In this document: positions 7,279-15,278 of the stretch, one piece after another
Position numbering within the stretch: the first letter of the stretch is position 1
Layout: each line of letters starts with the position of its first letter
Assembly (NCBI GenBank): GCA_018062515.1
Contig: JAGOSC010000035.1
Coordinates: forward strand, 1 to 26,740
Reading direction: 5' to 3'
Length of the DNA stretch: 26,740 bases
Source of the DNA: Candidatus Omnitrophota bacterium
GTDB taxonomy: Bacteria; Omnitrophota; Gorgyraeia; Zapsychrales; Zapsychraceae
Notes under the pieces: generated by a model
The model's input: only the letters and a program-made list of their open reading frames with translations
What the model was told of the DNA's origin: nothing
Databases searched by the model: none
Program-made: the position numbers and the translations under genes

Positions 7279-8370
7279 TTACTTCTTTGGTTTCTCAAAC
7301 AAATTTTTATACTGTCCATACCCCTCTTTTTCCAAATCTTCTTTTGGAATAAAACGCATGGACGCGGAATTCATGCAATAACGCTGTCCCGTTGGGGATG
7401 ATCGTTCGCCCTCGAACAAATGACCAAGATGTGAATTCGCGTTTTTACTGCGAACTTCTGTCCGAACCATGCCATAACTCGAATCATCCTTCTCGAGGAC
7501 ATTCGCCGGTTCCAACGGTTTACTGAAACTGGGCCAGCCAGTTCCGGAATCATACTTATCCAAGGAACTGAATAATGGTTCACCGGACACAACATCAACG
7601 TAAATTCCTTCGCGATGGTTGTTCCAATATTGATTATGAAAGGCCGGTTCCGTCGAATTTTCCTGTGTAACGGAAAACTGAATGGGTGTTAATTTTTTTT
7701 GCAAATCACTTTGATTATATTTTTTTAATGAAACTTTTTTAGGCAATGGACAAAGATTAGGAGCATTGTTCCATTTCTTTTCAAGAAACGCATCTCGTCC
7801 GGAACCGGAACGGTATCTCTTATATTTATCCTTTTCCTTTTCGGAATAATCTTGATGATACTCTTCGGCAGGATAAAATTCCGAAGCCTTAATAATTTGT
7901 GTGACAATCGGTTTGTCGAACATACCGCTTTTATCTAATTTGTCCTTAGATGCCTCAGCAATTTTCTTCTGCTCATCGGTAAAATAAAATATCGCTGTGC
8001 GGTATTGCGAGCCTTGATCAGCGAATTGTCCTTTGGCGTCCGTGGGATCAATATCGCGCCAATATACATTTAACACATCCTCGAGAGAGATTTGTTCCGG
8101 ATCATAAGTCACTTCAACCGCTTCATAATGGCCGGTTTTTCCCGTCGAGACTTCTTCGTAGGTCGGATTCCTCTTTTGTCCGCCTGTATACCCGGCGACA
8201 GCATCAATCACTCCAGACACACCTTTATAAACGGATTCTGTACACCAAAAGCATCCGCCGGCAACAATAATTTTTTCGGTTTTCATCGCTTTCGCCTCCA
8301 TATCATCAGCCCAACTTAAATTGGGTACGACCAACGCTAAAATCAAAATAAAAATATTTTGAAAGCGCAT
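7279..8370 (-). CDS. msrAB: Periplasmic fused methionine sulfoxide reductase A/B
   Basis: A signal peptide (1 to about 21, cleavage near SWA) sends this 363-residue enzyme to the periplasm. The MsrA domain (about 32-195) has the catalytic GCFWC with C40 and the SYRTAIFY-like segment QYRTAIFYF. The MsrB domain (about 225-342) has SGTGWPSF and the catalytic RYCMNSAS with C332. The CxxC pairs that bind zinc in many MsrB proteins are absent, as in other zinc-free types. It would repair S- and R-methionine sulfoxide in exported proteins, which suits a region rich in Met-containing copper proteins. The Shine-Dalgarno is AAGAGGTGA just before the ATG. It follows tRNA-Val by about 48 nt on the same strand. 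Confidence 0.95.
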   Translation of the reverse strand: MRFQNIFILILALVVPNLSWADDMEAKAMKTEKIIVAGGCFWCTESVYKGVSGVIDAVAGYTGGQKRNPTYEEVSTGKTGHYEAVEVTYDPEQISLEDVLNVYWRDIDPTDAKGQFADQGSQYRTAIFYFTDEQKKIAEASKDKLDKSGMFDKPIVTQIIKASEFYPAEEYHQDYSEKEKDKYKRYRSGSGRDAFLEKKWNNAPNLCPLPKKVSLKKYNQSDLQKKLTPIQFSVTQENSTEPAFHNQYWNNHREGIYVDVVSGEPLFSSLDKYDSGTGWPSFSKPLEPANVLEKDDSSYGMVRTEVRSKNANSHLGHLFEGERSSPTGQRYCMNSASMRFIPKEDLEKEGYGQYKNLFEKPKK

Positions 8371-8418
8371 ATTTCACCTCTTATTTAATTTATATAGTTT
8401 GACAACGTAAATCTAAAA

Positions 8419-8492
8419 TGGGCGCAGAAGGAATCGAACCTTCGACCTCTGCCATGTGAGGGCAGCACTCTAACCAACTGAGCTATGCGCCC
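8419..8492 (-). tRNA. tRNA-Val (anticodon CAC)
   Basis: On the minus strand the acceptor GGGCGCA pairs with TGCGCCC. The D arm is GCTCAGTTGGTTAGAGT. The anticodon stem CTGCC/GGCAG encloses loop CTCACAT, with anticodon CAC, which reads GTG valine codons. The T arm is GAAGG-TTCGATT-CCTTC. The discriminator is A and CCA is not encoded. Confidence 0.95.
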
Positions 8493-8500
8493 AGACTGCC

Positions 8501-8529
8501 AATTTACGCCTAGCCCTCGTTTTTGTCAA
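8501..8529 (-). promoter_or_regulatory. Promoter of tRNA-Val
   Basis: On the minus strand, perfect -35 TTGACA (8529-8524), a 17-bp spacer and -10 TAAATT (8506-8501, four of six) end 8 bases before the mature tRNA. The start point would fall in GGCAGTC. The -35 box begins only three bases after the stop codon of the preceding TPR protein gene. Confidence 0.65.
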
Positions 8530-8531
8530 CC

Positions 8532-10586
8532 TCATTTCTTATACTCAGGCTGACGTTCTCCGAATTTTTCCTCAAGAAGCTGAAAGTAATCTTCCTTAAC
8601 ATTTTTTCCTAATTCCCGCGCTTTCTTAAGATCTTCATAAGCCTTTTCTTGCTGCTCAGTCTCCATATATAAACGTCCTCGCATGAAGTACGCATAACCA
8701 CTGGCCGGTTTTAATGCAATATAAGCCGTCATATCCTCAATGGCTTTTGGATAATTTTTCTGTTCATGATAAATCATTCCTCGACGAAGATAAGCGTCTT
8801 CCAATGTCTTATCTAACGATAAAACTTTATCAAAATATCGAATAGCTAAGCCGTATTCTTTTTTAGCTTGAAAAATGGCTGCCAGATTATAAAAACCTTC
8901 GATAAAATTCGGATCCAGTATAGTCGTTAGCCGAAAATCGCGAAAAGCGGCTTCATGATTTCCGAGATTGTAATACAGTAAACCGCGCTCATTATATAAA
9001 TTAATTTCCTTCGGTGCTATGGTTATAGCCTTTGTATAAGCATCCAAAGCCTTTTTCTTATCATTCAGGACTAAATAAATCTTGGCTTTATTAAAGAAAA
9101 CATGCCATTGATTTGGATCGATGGTTTCGGCGAGATTATAATCCCTCAACGCTAAATCATATTCGCCTTTCTCGACGTAAACCGCCGCACGATTATTTAA
9201 TCCTTTAAAATTCGATGGATAAATGGCGAGAAGCTTATCGTATACGGCAATTGCTTGATCAAACTTCCCTTCTTTATCATAGGCAAAGCCTAAATGGATA
9301 TAAGGCCGTGTTTTTTGAGGAGATTTCTTGATCACATCCTCCCATAAAGCGGTTTCGCTTTGCCAAACCCGATTACGCATCATAGTTAAATATCCCAGCG
9401 TCAAAACGATAATGATCGTCGTTAAAATGAGCTTTTTGTAATCCTTTATTTCTTTGAACAAAATAAAAGAAAACGCTATATATAAACCAATTCCGGCTAA
9501 ATACATCTTATGTTCAAAAATGATAAAAATACGCGGAACTAAATTGGCCGATAATGTAATAAAAAACCAAAGAATACCGAAGAAAATGAAAAAGTTATTT
9601 TTACGAGATCGAATTGCCCAGACAACCATCAGCAGCAGAACCAAAATACTCGCTATAAAGCGAATATCCCAAAAATGGTAAGACAAAGGAAAATCATAGT
9701 CGAGATTTTGACCAATAGGGAAAAATATCAGTTTCAAAAATGTAACAAAAACCCTCGCCTGTGTTAAGAGATAACTATAGAGCGTAATCGTATCTCCGTG
9801 GTGTGAAAAGGACGGATAGTTTACGAAAGTGGTGTGGTATATAAATCTCCAAGAAAAAAGCTTAGGGATAATCAACAGAAACGCGACGACGGGTAAAAGC
9901 CGCCAATTCAAAATTCTTTTGATCTGACCAGGAAATCGCAGCGAACAAAGACAATATTCATAAAAAAGAATCATGATGGGTAATGTAATCAGCGTTTCTT
10001 TTGTGAACATACCCAGAACTGCCATAAGGCCGGATAAGATCCAAAATATAATCCCCTTCCTCTTCGGCCAAGCTTCCCTCCCTAGAATATAAAAAACAAA
10101 AGAAGACAAATAAAAAAAGGTTGCCAGCGACTCGAAACGCTGGGTGATATAGCTGACCGCCTGAGTTTGCAAAGGATGAACCAAAAACAATAAAGCCGCC
10201 ACGTAAATCATACCCCGAGCTCGTCGATAATCTATGGTTGGCATGAAAGAAAAGAATTGTCTGAACAAAAGATGAGCTAACAACCAGACCAAATGAACAT
10301 TGACTATATGCAATATGATATTGGTTAAATGATAACCAAAAGAATTGAGTTGATGAAAATGATAATTCAAAGCAAACGAATAAAAGGCAATAAAACGGCT
10401 GGGTTGGCTCAAAAGATTCCATATGTCCCGCCAACGGTCAATGTGACGGATAGCCGGATTACCGACGATAAACTCATAATCATCAAATTGAAATGGGCCG
10501 TGCAAAACAGGAATGTAAAGGATAAAACCAACGAGGATCAGAAACGCGGAAAGAAAAAAATGAGTTATAACAGTATTTCTCGACAT
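8532..10586 (-). CDS. TMTC-like GT-C membrane protein with C-terminal TPR repeats
   Basis: The 684-residue protein starts with a signal-anchor helix (about 9-28). The first extracytoplasmic loop carries the GT-C-like acidic pair D35-D36 in FQFDDYEFIVGNPAI. About ten to eleven membrane segments follow up to about residue 410. The C-terminal part (about 425-665) is a row of about seven TPR repeats (e.g. AYDKEGKFDQAIAVYDKLL). This is the architecture of TMTC-type protein O-mannosyltransferase relatives common in uncultivated bacteria. A lipid-linked sugar donor and transfer to protein or glycan on the outer face are inferred from that. It starts 7 bases after the stop of the Kir-like gene, so it is probably the last gene of that operon. 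No strong Shine-Dalgarno is visible. Confidence 0.85.
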   Translation of the reverse strand: MSRNTVITHFFLSAFLILVGFILYIPVLHGPFQFDDYEFIVGNPAIRHIDRWRDIWNLLSQPSRFIAFYSFALNYHFHQLNSFGYHLTNIILHIVNVHLVWLLAHLLFRQFFSFMPTIDYRRARGMIYVAALLFLVHPLQTQAVSYITQRFESLATFFYLSSFVFYILGREAWPKRKGIIFWILSGLMAVLGMFTKETLITLPIMILFYEYCLCSLRFPGQIKRILNWRLLPVVAFLLIIPKLFSWRFIYHTTFVNYPSFSHHGDTITLYSYLLTQARVFVTFLKLIFFPIGQNLDYDFPLSYHFWDIRFIASILVLLLMVVWAIRSRKNNFFIFFGILWFFITLSANLVPRIFIIFEHKMYLAGIGLYIAFSFILFKEIKDYKKLILTTIIIVLTLGYLTMMRNRVWQSETALWEDVIKKSPQKTRPYIHLGFAYDKEGKFDQAIAVYDKLLAIYPSNFKGLNNRAAVYVEKGEYDLALRDYNLAETIDPNQWHVFFNKAKIYLVLNDKKKALDAYTKAITIAPKEINLYNERGLLYYNLGNHEAAFRDFRLTTILDPNFIEGFYNLAAIFQAKKEYGLAIRYFDKVLSLDKTLEDAYLRRGMIYHEQKNYPKAIEDMTAYIALKPASGYAYFMRGRLYMETEQQEKAYEDLKKARELGKNVKEDYFQLLEEKFGERQPEYKK

Positions 10587-10593
10587 ATATTAC

Positions 10594-11493
10594 TTATTGC
10601 ACATCGCTAATCCCTTTTAAATTGATATGCATTTTATTTTTATCCCACAAGAGGATATCCTTAAAACGTTTATTAAAGATAATCTCATCGTAGCGGTATA
10701 CATTGCGGGCGGTGATTGTCTGCGAAAATGTATCATCGATTCCGGACAAGGACGCGAAAATAACCACACCATCATTTTCTAATTTTTGCATATCAGCGCC
10801 GTACAAAGGACTTGTCTCGTCGATAAAATGCCTAAGTGTCCAGCTCAACGCGAACAACGGTGAATAATCCACCTCAAGTTTAAGATTATGGAATTTGCGT
10901 GACTTCTCTCCCTCCAAACTCTCTTCATTACGGGTCAATGTCAAAGTCATGTGCGCCTCGACAATATGATTGAGCCGTTCATTGGCCACACGAAATGACA
11001 AACACGGTTTTCCATTATACATACTGATAAGCGCCCACTCTGAAAAAATGACCCGAGCACTCGGCCGCGCAAATCGCGCGTACAGTAATCCGGTTATAAT
11101 CACAATCATCAACAATCCTAAATAATTTTGTACCGTGACCAGGATATTAATCCATATTCCCGACGGTGTAAAAGCGGAGTCGAACAATTGAACGCTAAAG
11201 AAAAAACAGTCCACAAAATGCAGGAATGGATGATCCCGGTCAACCCCTTGCAGAGCATCCGGCCCTGCGGCAAAATAGAGCACTCCAAAAAACACATTCG
11301 CCGCAAAAAATAAAGTGAAAAGAATCAAAAAAAATTTTGGCCAGGAAATAGATAAAAAATAGTGGTATAAATCTGAGAACAAACGCCCGAATTCCCGGGG
11401 ACGATGAATATTAAGGCTTCCATCCTTGTTAATCACCGTCGGGGTGGAAGATGAACCGATGATTGTTTCTTTTTTATTTTTTGAATTTTCCAT
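10594..11493 (-). CDS. Kir (inward-rectifier)-type channel homologue lacking the K+ selectivity filter
   Basis: The 299-residue protein has the KirBac layout: a slide region (about 40-51), TM1 (52-76), pore helix FVDCFFFSVQ (93-102), TM2 (about 114-138), the ARFARPSARVIFSEWALI link (139-156), and a Kir C-terminal beta domain (about 157-285) with RVANERLNHIVEAHMTL, WTLRHFIDETSPL and TARNVYRYDEIIFNKRFKDI. In KirBac channels the pore helix runs into TxGYGD. Here the sequence after SVQ is LFDSAFTPSGIWIN, so GYG is missing and the loop is shorter. The frame is intact, so this is not a simple frameshift. It may conduct another ion, be non-conducting, or act as a sensor. It sits between cmoM and the TMTC-like gene. 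The Shine-Dalgarno is AAGGTAGG. Confidence 0.85.
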   Translation of the reverse strand: MENSKNKKETIIGSSSTPTVINKDGSLNIHRPREFGRLFSDLYHYFLSISWPKFFLILFTLFFAANVFFGVLYFAAGPDALQGVDRDHPFLHFVDCFFFSVQLFDSAFTPSGIWINILVTVQNYLGLLMIVIITGLLYARFARPSARVIFSEWALISMYNGKPCLSFRVANERLNHIVEAHMTLTLTRNEESLEGEKSRKFHNLKLEVDYSPLFALSWTLRHFIDETSPLYGADMQKLENDGVVIFASLSGIDDTFSQTITARNVYRYDEIIFNKRFKDILLWDKNKMHINLKGISDVQ

Positions 11494-11526
11494 TCTTTAC
11501 CTACCTTGTCTTACTGAATAGGCCCC

Positions 11527-12306
11527 TCATGATTTTTTTTGACACAGAACATGAATGTAGCGTGCCATGGATAAAAATGGTTCTGACTTACTAAAGGAAC
11601 GTTCACATTCAAGGACTTGCGATTCAGAAGATTTATCCCGCGTCGGCCGATCGAGATGATCATAAAATATTCGAATACCGCTTTTCTCAATAGTCGTAAA
11701 ATTCAAATCCTTTAACCATTGATAAACTGTTTCAGGATTGAACGGATTCGTCGGTGTTAAACTTTTTGTTTGTCCAAACTTAAATTCCGCATCTTTATGA
11801 TATAGATTTCCCCGAAGAACCGTCTTAAAAATTATTCCGTTTAAATTAAAAAACATCAAAGATAAATGTCCACCGGGTTTAAGCATATTTTTTAAATGAT
11901 GCAGCATTCCTGACGGATCTTCCACCCATTCCAGCACAGCATGACAGAGAATAACATCATATTTTGAACTATTCTGGACGGCGTGATCCTGAATCGAGGA
12001 GTGAATAAAATCAGCCTTCTTTAAACCTTCCGCGAGAAAAATAGCCTTGGCATCATTCAGCATATTTTCTGAAATATCACATAAAGTGATGTGATGACCT
12101 CCTCGACGGGCGAGAACACTGGAACATTGTCCGCCGCCGCATCCAGCGTCGAGAATTTTGATGTAATTTTGATCGTTTCTTAAGAAAACGCTTAAATCAT
12201 TCAGCAAAATTTCTAAACGGATTTTGCCTTTCAACGATCCATAAATGTTCGTCTTCATCCGCGCGGCGTAACGATCAAAATTTTTATCTGTTATTTCCTT
12301 TTTCAA
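11527..12306 (-). CDS. cmoM: CmoM-like tRNA 5-carboxymethoxyuridine methyltransferase
   Basis: This class I SAM methyltransferase (259 residues) follows E. coli CmoM (SmtA) almost segment by segment: NFDRYAARMKTNIYGSLKG (9-27), SAM loop ILDAGCGGGQ (51-60), LCDISENML, FIHSSIQDH (100-108), CHAVLEWVEDP (121-131), LKPGGHLSLMFFN, and the C-terminal RYIHV. CmoM esterifies cmo5U34 of wobble-uridine tRNAs to the methyl ester. Translation begins at TTG (12306-12304). AAGGA about 6 nt upstream and alignment of NFD near the N-terminus both support this start, and no ATG is available before residue 17. The Shine-Dalgarno overlaps the stop codon of the glycoside hydrolase gene, indicating coupling. CmoA and CmoB are not in the window. 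Confidence 0.88.
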   Translation of the reverse strand: MKKEITDKNFDRYAARMKTNIYGSLKGKIRLEILLNDLSVFLRNDQNYIKILDAGCGGGQCSSVLARRGGHHITLCDISENMLNDAKAIFLAEGLKKADFIHSSIQDHAVQNSSKYDVILCHAVLEWVEDPSGMLHHLKNMLKPGGHLSLMFFNLNGIIFKTVLRGNLYHKDAEFKFGQTKSLTPTNPFNPETVYQWLKDLNFTTIEKSGIRIFYDHLDRPTRDKSSESQVLECERSFSKSEPFLSMARYIHVLCQKKS

Positions 12307-12315
12307 AAATAGTCC

Positions 12316-13563
12316 TTAAAGATCAACCCACATCTCTTGATAGGTGCTGTAGACTTGACGAAGCTGACGCGTAAGTGAACCGGATGAGCCGTCGCCAAAA
12401 CTAGTCATGCCATTGTATTCCAGATTCCAGCCCCCGCTGACCGGACTAATGTTTTGATGCCATTTATCTCCGTTATACCACCATTCATCAGCCCACTGGA
12501 ACACAAAGCCTCCAATCGCATTTCCCGGAAATTCTTTACCGTGACGGTGTTTAGCAATATCACTCCAAGCTCGACGATGAATATCCGCCTGATAACTTTC
12601 CCTAAGAACACCATCTTTTACAATTGGGTGTGACGTGCCGAATTCTGTCAACATAACCGGTCGATCATAAATATGATGTACTTTTTTCCAAAGCTCATAA
12701 AACCCATTATTGCTATAAAGGTTAACGCCGAATATATCGATAGCCGGCGCGTGTTTGGCATAATCCTCCAAAAGACCGTATGCACCATTGCAAAGCGCCA
12801 CGGGATGTTTGCCGTCAAGTTTTTTGATCAAAAGCGCGGCTTCATTAAGAAACTCCGCGTAAGCCTGCGGCTGCTGATATGCTTGCGTGCGGGTAAATTC
12901 GTTCAAATTATTTTCATTGCCTAAAATCCACAATAATATGTAAGGCTCGTCTTTAAAGGTAAGGACCATTTCCTCGACGGATTTTAGCATGTTGGCCTTC
13001 TGCTGCGGGTCGGTATAGTCGGTACCCGTCGTCCACGAAGCCCCGGAACCAATGCCATACGAACCAACCAAATCACCCATCGCCACATATAAGCCGTACT
13101 TTTCATACATCTCGCGGAGGACTTCCTTATTTGGCGCATGGTTCATGTACAGGCTTCCCGCTTCATTAATTTTTTTTAATTCATAGTCATTGGATGAGTG
13201 ATGATAAAGCCGTATCGTGTTAACGCCCATATCTTTCATCAACTGAAAATCACCGACTTCTTTCTCATTGGGATCGCGTTTATTATTGCGATTGGCGTCA
13301 ACCCAAGTTTGATAACCATAATCGTTACGACCGTCAAAATCATCGTCCACAATCATCCAGTCACGACGGGTATTGTCATCGGCGTTTTCGCCGATTGCCG
13401 TCGGAGTGTAACACATTCCGCGGATAAAAAATGGCTGCTCATCTACGGTTAGCAGCCAACCACGCTCATCTTTTACAAGCTTAACCTCGGCTGCTTCCGT
13501 TATCGTTATTATATGTATTATTAAAATGAAGAGGATTAAAGAAGAGATTTTCCGGAAAAACAT
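12316..13563 (-). CDS. Secreted glycoside hydrolase, GH2/GH5-like TIM barrel
   Basis: I set the start at ATG 13563 (MFFRKISSLI), which has AAAGGG at good spacing; an upstream in-frame TTG (13602) has no support. A signal peptide covers residues 1 to about 24 (cleavage near TEA-A). The mature 390 or so residues form a clan GH-A type barrel with acid/base glutamate E217 in LGNEN and nucleophile E307 in MLTEFGTSHP. An unusual acidic insert at about 72-105 has two calcium-loop-like stretches, DDDFDGRNDYGY (74-85) and DANRNNKRDPNE (89-100). It resembles glucanosyltransferase/GH2 catalytic domains without the beta-sandwich partners. Substrate is unknown; a beta-linked cell-surface or environmental glycan is likely. 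It is probably first in an operon with cmoM, the Kir homologue and the TMTC-like gene. Confidence 0.85.
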   Translation of the reverse strand: MFFRKISSLILFILIIHIITITEAAEVKLVKDERGWLLTVDEQPFFIRGMCYTPTAIGENADDNTRRDWMIVDDDFDGRNDYGYQTWVDANRNNKRDPNEKEVGDFQLMKDMGVNTIRLYHHSSNDYELKKINEAGSLYMNHAPNKEVLREMYEKYGLYVAMGDLVGSYGIGSGASWTTGTDYTDPQQKANMLKSVEEMVLTFKDEPYILLWILGNENNLNEFTRTQAYQQPQAYAEFLNEAALLIKKLDGKHPVALCNGAYGLLEDYAKHAPAIDIFGVNLYSNNGFYELWKKVHHIYDRPVMLTEFGTSHPIVKDGVLRESYQADIHRRAWSDIAKHRHGKEFPGNAIGGFVFQWADEWWYNGDKWHQNISPVSGGWNLEYNGMTSFGDGSSGSLTRQLRQVYSTYQEMWVDL

Positions 13564-13681
13564 AAACACCCTTTCGTTAAAAAAGTTAAAACGGATCGTC
13601 AACCGGACGGCTGTTTGAATATGAAGATATTAACAAAAACGCAAAGCACGTTCTAGGGAAATTTGGGAAGATTTTTCTCTA

Positions 13682-13710
13682 TTGCCCTTTCATTACATGA
13701 ACCTTATAAT
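13682..13710 (+). promoter_or_regulatory. Promoter of the MauE/DoxX-like gene, predicted leaderless
   Basis: TTGCCC (13682-13687, four of six to TTGACA), a 17-bp spacer and a perfect TATAAT (13705-13710) place the expected start six to seven bases later, on the A of the ATG at 13717. No Shine-Dalgarno is present before that ATG. The transcript would therefore be leaderless. Confidence 0.6.
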
Positions 13711-13716
13711 GTTTTC

Positions 13717-14202
13717 ATGTCCGAAGAAAAAGACAATTATTCGCCTTTAATTATCCTTTTAATCCTGACCATTTTAGCTGCCTTGGCATTGGAAATAAGT
13801 TCATCCCAATGGAATTGGAACAATTGTATGCACAATTTTATGGGCTTATTCCTTCTCATCTTTTCCATGTTCAAATTATTTAATTTAACCACATTTGCCG
13901 ATGGATTCTCAAAATATGACATTATCGCCAGCCGTTCACGTATATACGGCTACCTTTATCCCTTTATCGAGTTGACTTTAGGATTAGGTTATTTAAGTAA
14001 ATATTATTTAAAAACAGTTTATATCGCAACCATCGTGATTATGCTCATCGGTTCCGTCGGCGTGCTTCGCAATGTTCTTAAAGGTTCTAAAATGAAATGC
14101 GCCTGTATGGGTACGGTTTTGCAAGTTCCGTTAAGCACTGTGACTCTGGTGGAAAACGTGGGTATGGGTCTGATGGCTTTATTAATGCTTCTTACTTCGT
14201 AA
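13717..14202 (+). CDS. MauE/DoxX-like redox-associated membrane protein, 161 aa
   Basis: This is the only plus-strand gene. The 161-residue protein has four membrane helices (about 9-27, 40-58, 78-95, 101-119, plus a C-terminal hydrophobic stretch about 138-159). Cysteines are C37 near the outer end of helix 2 and the KCAC pair C128/C130 before the last helix, followed by MGTVLQVPLSTVTLVEN. This is the pattern of MauE/DoxX proteins found beside heavy-metal and thiol-redox genes; a role in passing electrons or metal thiols across the membrane is inferred. I chose MSEEKDN at 13717 because the promoter points to it; an upstream TTG (13663) lies before the promoter. Its last 11 bases overlap the 3' end of the convergent SCO1 gene. 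Confidence 0.8.
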   Translation: MSEEKDNYSPLIILLILTILAALALEISSSQWNWNNCMHNFMGLFLLIFSMFKLFNLTTFADGFSKYDIIASRSRIYGYLYPFIELTLGLGYLSKYYLKTVYIATIVIMLIGSVGVLRNVLKGSKMKCACMGTVLQVPLSTVTLVENVGMGLMALLMLLTS

Positions 14203-14791
14203 TATTCTTCGGTGATTCTTTTAAAACCTGCTTGACTGCTCTCATCATATCATCCACATTGTCTTCTGGATGGAACAAGGCCCTGACATTACCTTCGGTA
14301 TCAATCAAATAAATATAGGTTGTATGGTCAATAAGATATCCCAGCGACGATTCTGTCGCTACCTTCTCATACCATGCCTTAAAATCAGCCACAACCTCGT
14401 CGACAATAAGTGGATTTCCAGTCAAGCCAACCGCCTTCATATCAAAATAGTCAAGATACTCTTTTATCTTTTCCGGGGTATCACGATCACCGTCGACAGA
14501 AATAAAAACAGTCAACACTTTTTCCTTTTCCGTAGAATTTAATTTTTGATAGACGCGGCTAATTCTGGACATGGTGACTGGACAAATATCCGGGCAGGAC
14601 AAATATCCAAAAAATAAAAGAACCGCTTTTCCGCGGTGATCTTTGAGCTGAAATTTATTTCCATCCTGATCAGTTAAACTAAAATCACGCGTGGGATTTA
14701 TTTCATTATAATATTTCAACGACGTATCTGCATAACCGTAAGAAAACATCATCAGAATTAGTGCTGACGATACTGCCAACTTCTTTAGCAT
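14192..14791 (-). CDS. SCO1/SenC copper metallochaperone
   Basis: A signal peptide or anchor (1 to about 21) precedes a thioredoxin fold of 199 residues in total. The copper site is present: C66 and C70 in LSCPDICPVT and H156 in IDHTTYIYLID. The family's SVDGDRDTPEKIKEYLDYF helix-strand is present. SCO proteins deliver or reduce copper at the CuA site of haem-copper oxidases. Its start codon follows the PCuAC stop by three bases, and the Shine-Dalgarno GAGGAG lies inside the last codons of that gene, so the two are coupled. PCuAC plus SCO is the known pair for oxidase copper loading, but no oxidase genes are in view. It ends convergently, overlapping the MauE-like gene by 11 bases. Confidence 0.94.
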   Translation of the reverse strand: MLKKLAVSSALILMMFSYGYADTSLKYYNEINPTRDFSLTDQDGNKFQLKDHRGKAVLLFFGYLSCPDICPVTMSRISRVYQKLNSTEKEKVLTVFISVDGDRDTPEKIKEYLDYFDMKAVGLTGNPLIVDEVVADFKAWYEKVATESSLGYLIDHTTYIYLIDTEGNVRALFHPEDNVDDMMRAVKQVLKESPKNITK

Positions 14792-14794
14792 GAT

Positions 14795-15256
14795 CTACTC
14801 CTCATCTGAATAAACTTCCTTTTGAATAATCGCGCTGACCGTCTGCTCTTTTCCGTCGGAGAATACTAAAATCAAATCCGCCTTTTCACCTTCAACGAGC
14901 GGCTTAATCAAATCAATCAGCATAATATGCGTGCCGCCCGATTCAAGGTTAACAGCTTCTCCTTTAGGAATCACCAGATTATTTATTTTACGCATTTTCA
15001 TAGCGCCATTTTCCATTTTCATTTCATGAATAACAACGGTCTTCGAGAGATTCGTCTTGACTTCATTCAATGTAATATCATTCTCGGAATTATTCGTCAT
15101 GGTTAAAAATGCTGCCGAATATTCTGCGGACGCAGGCATAGCCTTGATCCAAGCCCCGCTAACGACTACAGCGTCGGGTAAATCCTCAGCTAAAGCACAT
15201 TTACAAAATCCGATGGCAAAAATCAAAACAGAAAGAATAATTTTATTAAACTTCAT
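14795..15256 (-). CDS. PCuAC periplasmic copper chaperone (DUF461)
   Basis: A signal peptide (1 to about 23, ALA-E) precedes a cupredoxin-like domain of about 125 residues. The copper motif H(M)X10MX21HXM is exact: H77, M88, H110 and M112. PCuAC binds Cu(I) in the periplasm and hands it to SCO or directly to oxidase subunit II. The start has AAGGAGA at ideal spacing. It lies 22 bases after the cytochrome c gene and 3 bases before SCO1, within one transcript. The C-terminus (YSDEE) carries the ribosome-binding site of the next gene. Confidence 0.93.
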   Translation of the reverse strand: MKFNKIILSVLIFAIGFCKCALAEDLPDAVVVSGAWIKAMPASAEYSAAFLTMTNNSENDITLNEVKTNLSKTVVIHEMKMENGAMKMRKINNLVIPKGEAVNLESGGTHIMLIDLIKPLVEGEKADLILVFSDGKEQTVSAIIQKEVYSDEE

Positions 15257-15278
15257 TTGTTTCTCCTTAAATATTTTA

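Noticed and set aside
9958..10434. 158-codon minus-strand frame rich in Phe and Ser inside the TMTC-like gene
   Set aside because: It is a different frame of the membrane-protein coding sequence; no own start signal and no recognisable domain.
11160..11200. Frameshift as the cause of the missing channel filter
   Set aside because: The frame stays open and both flanking parts align to KirBac in the same frame; no compensating shift pair restores GYG by eye.
13563..13602. Longer TTG start for the glycoside hydrolase
   Set aside because: It would put 13 charged/polar residues before the signal peptide and lacks a ribosome site, while the ATG at 13563 has AAAGGG at the right distance.
13564..13716. 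A clear minus-strand promoter for the glycosidase operon
   Set aside because: TTGACG and TTGCGT occur but have no convincing -10 box at suitable spacing.
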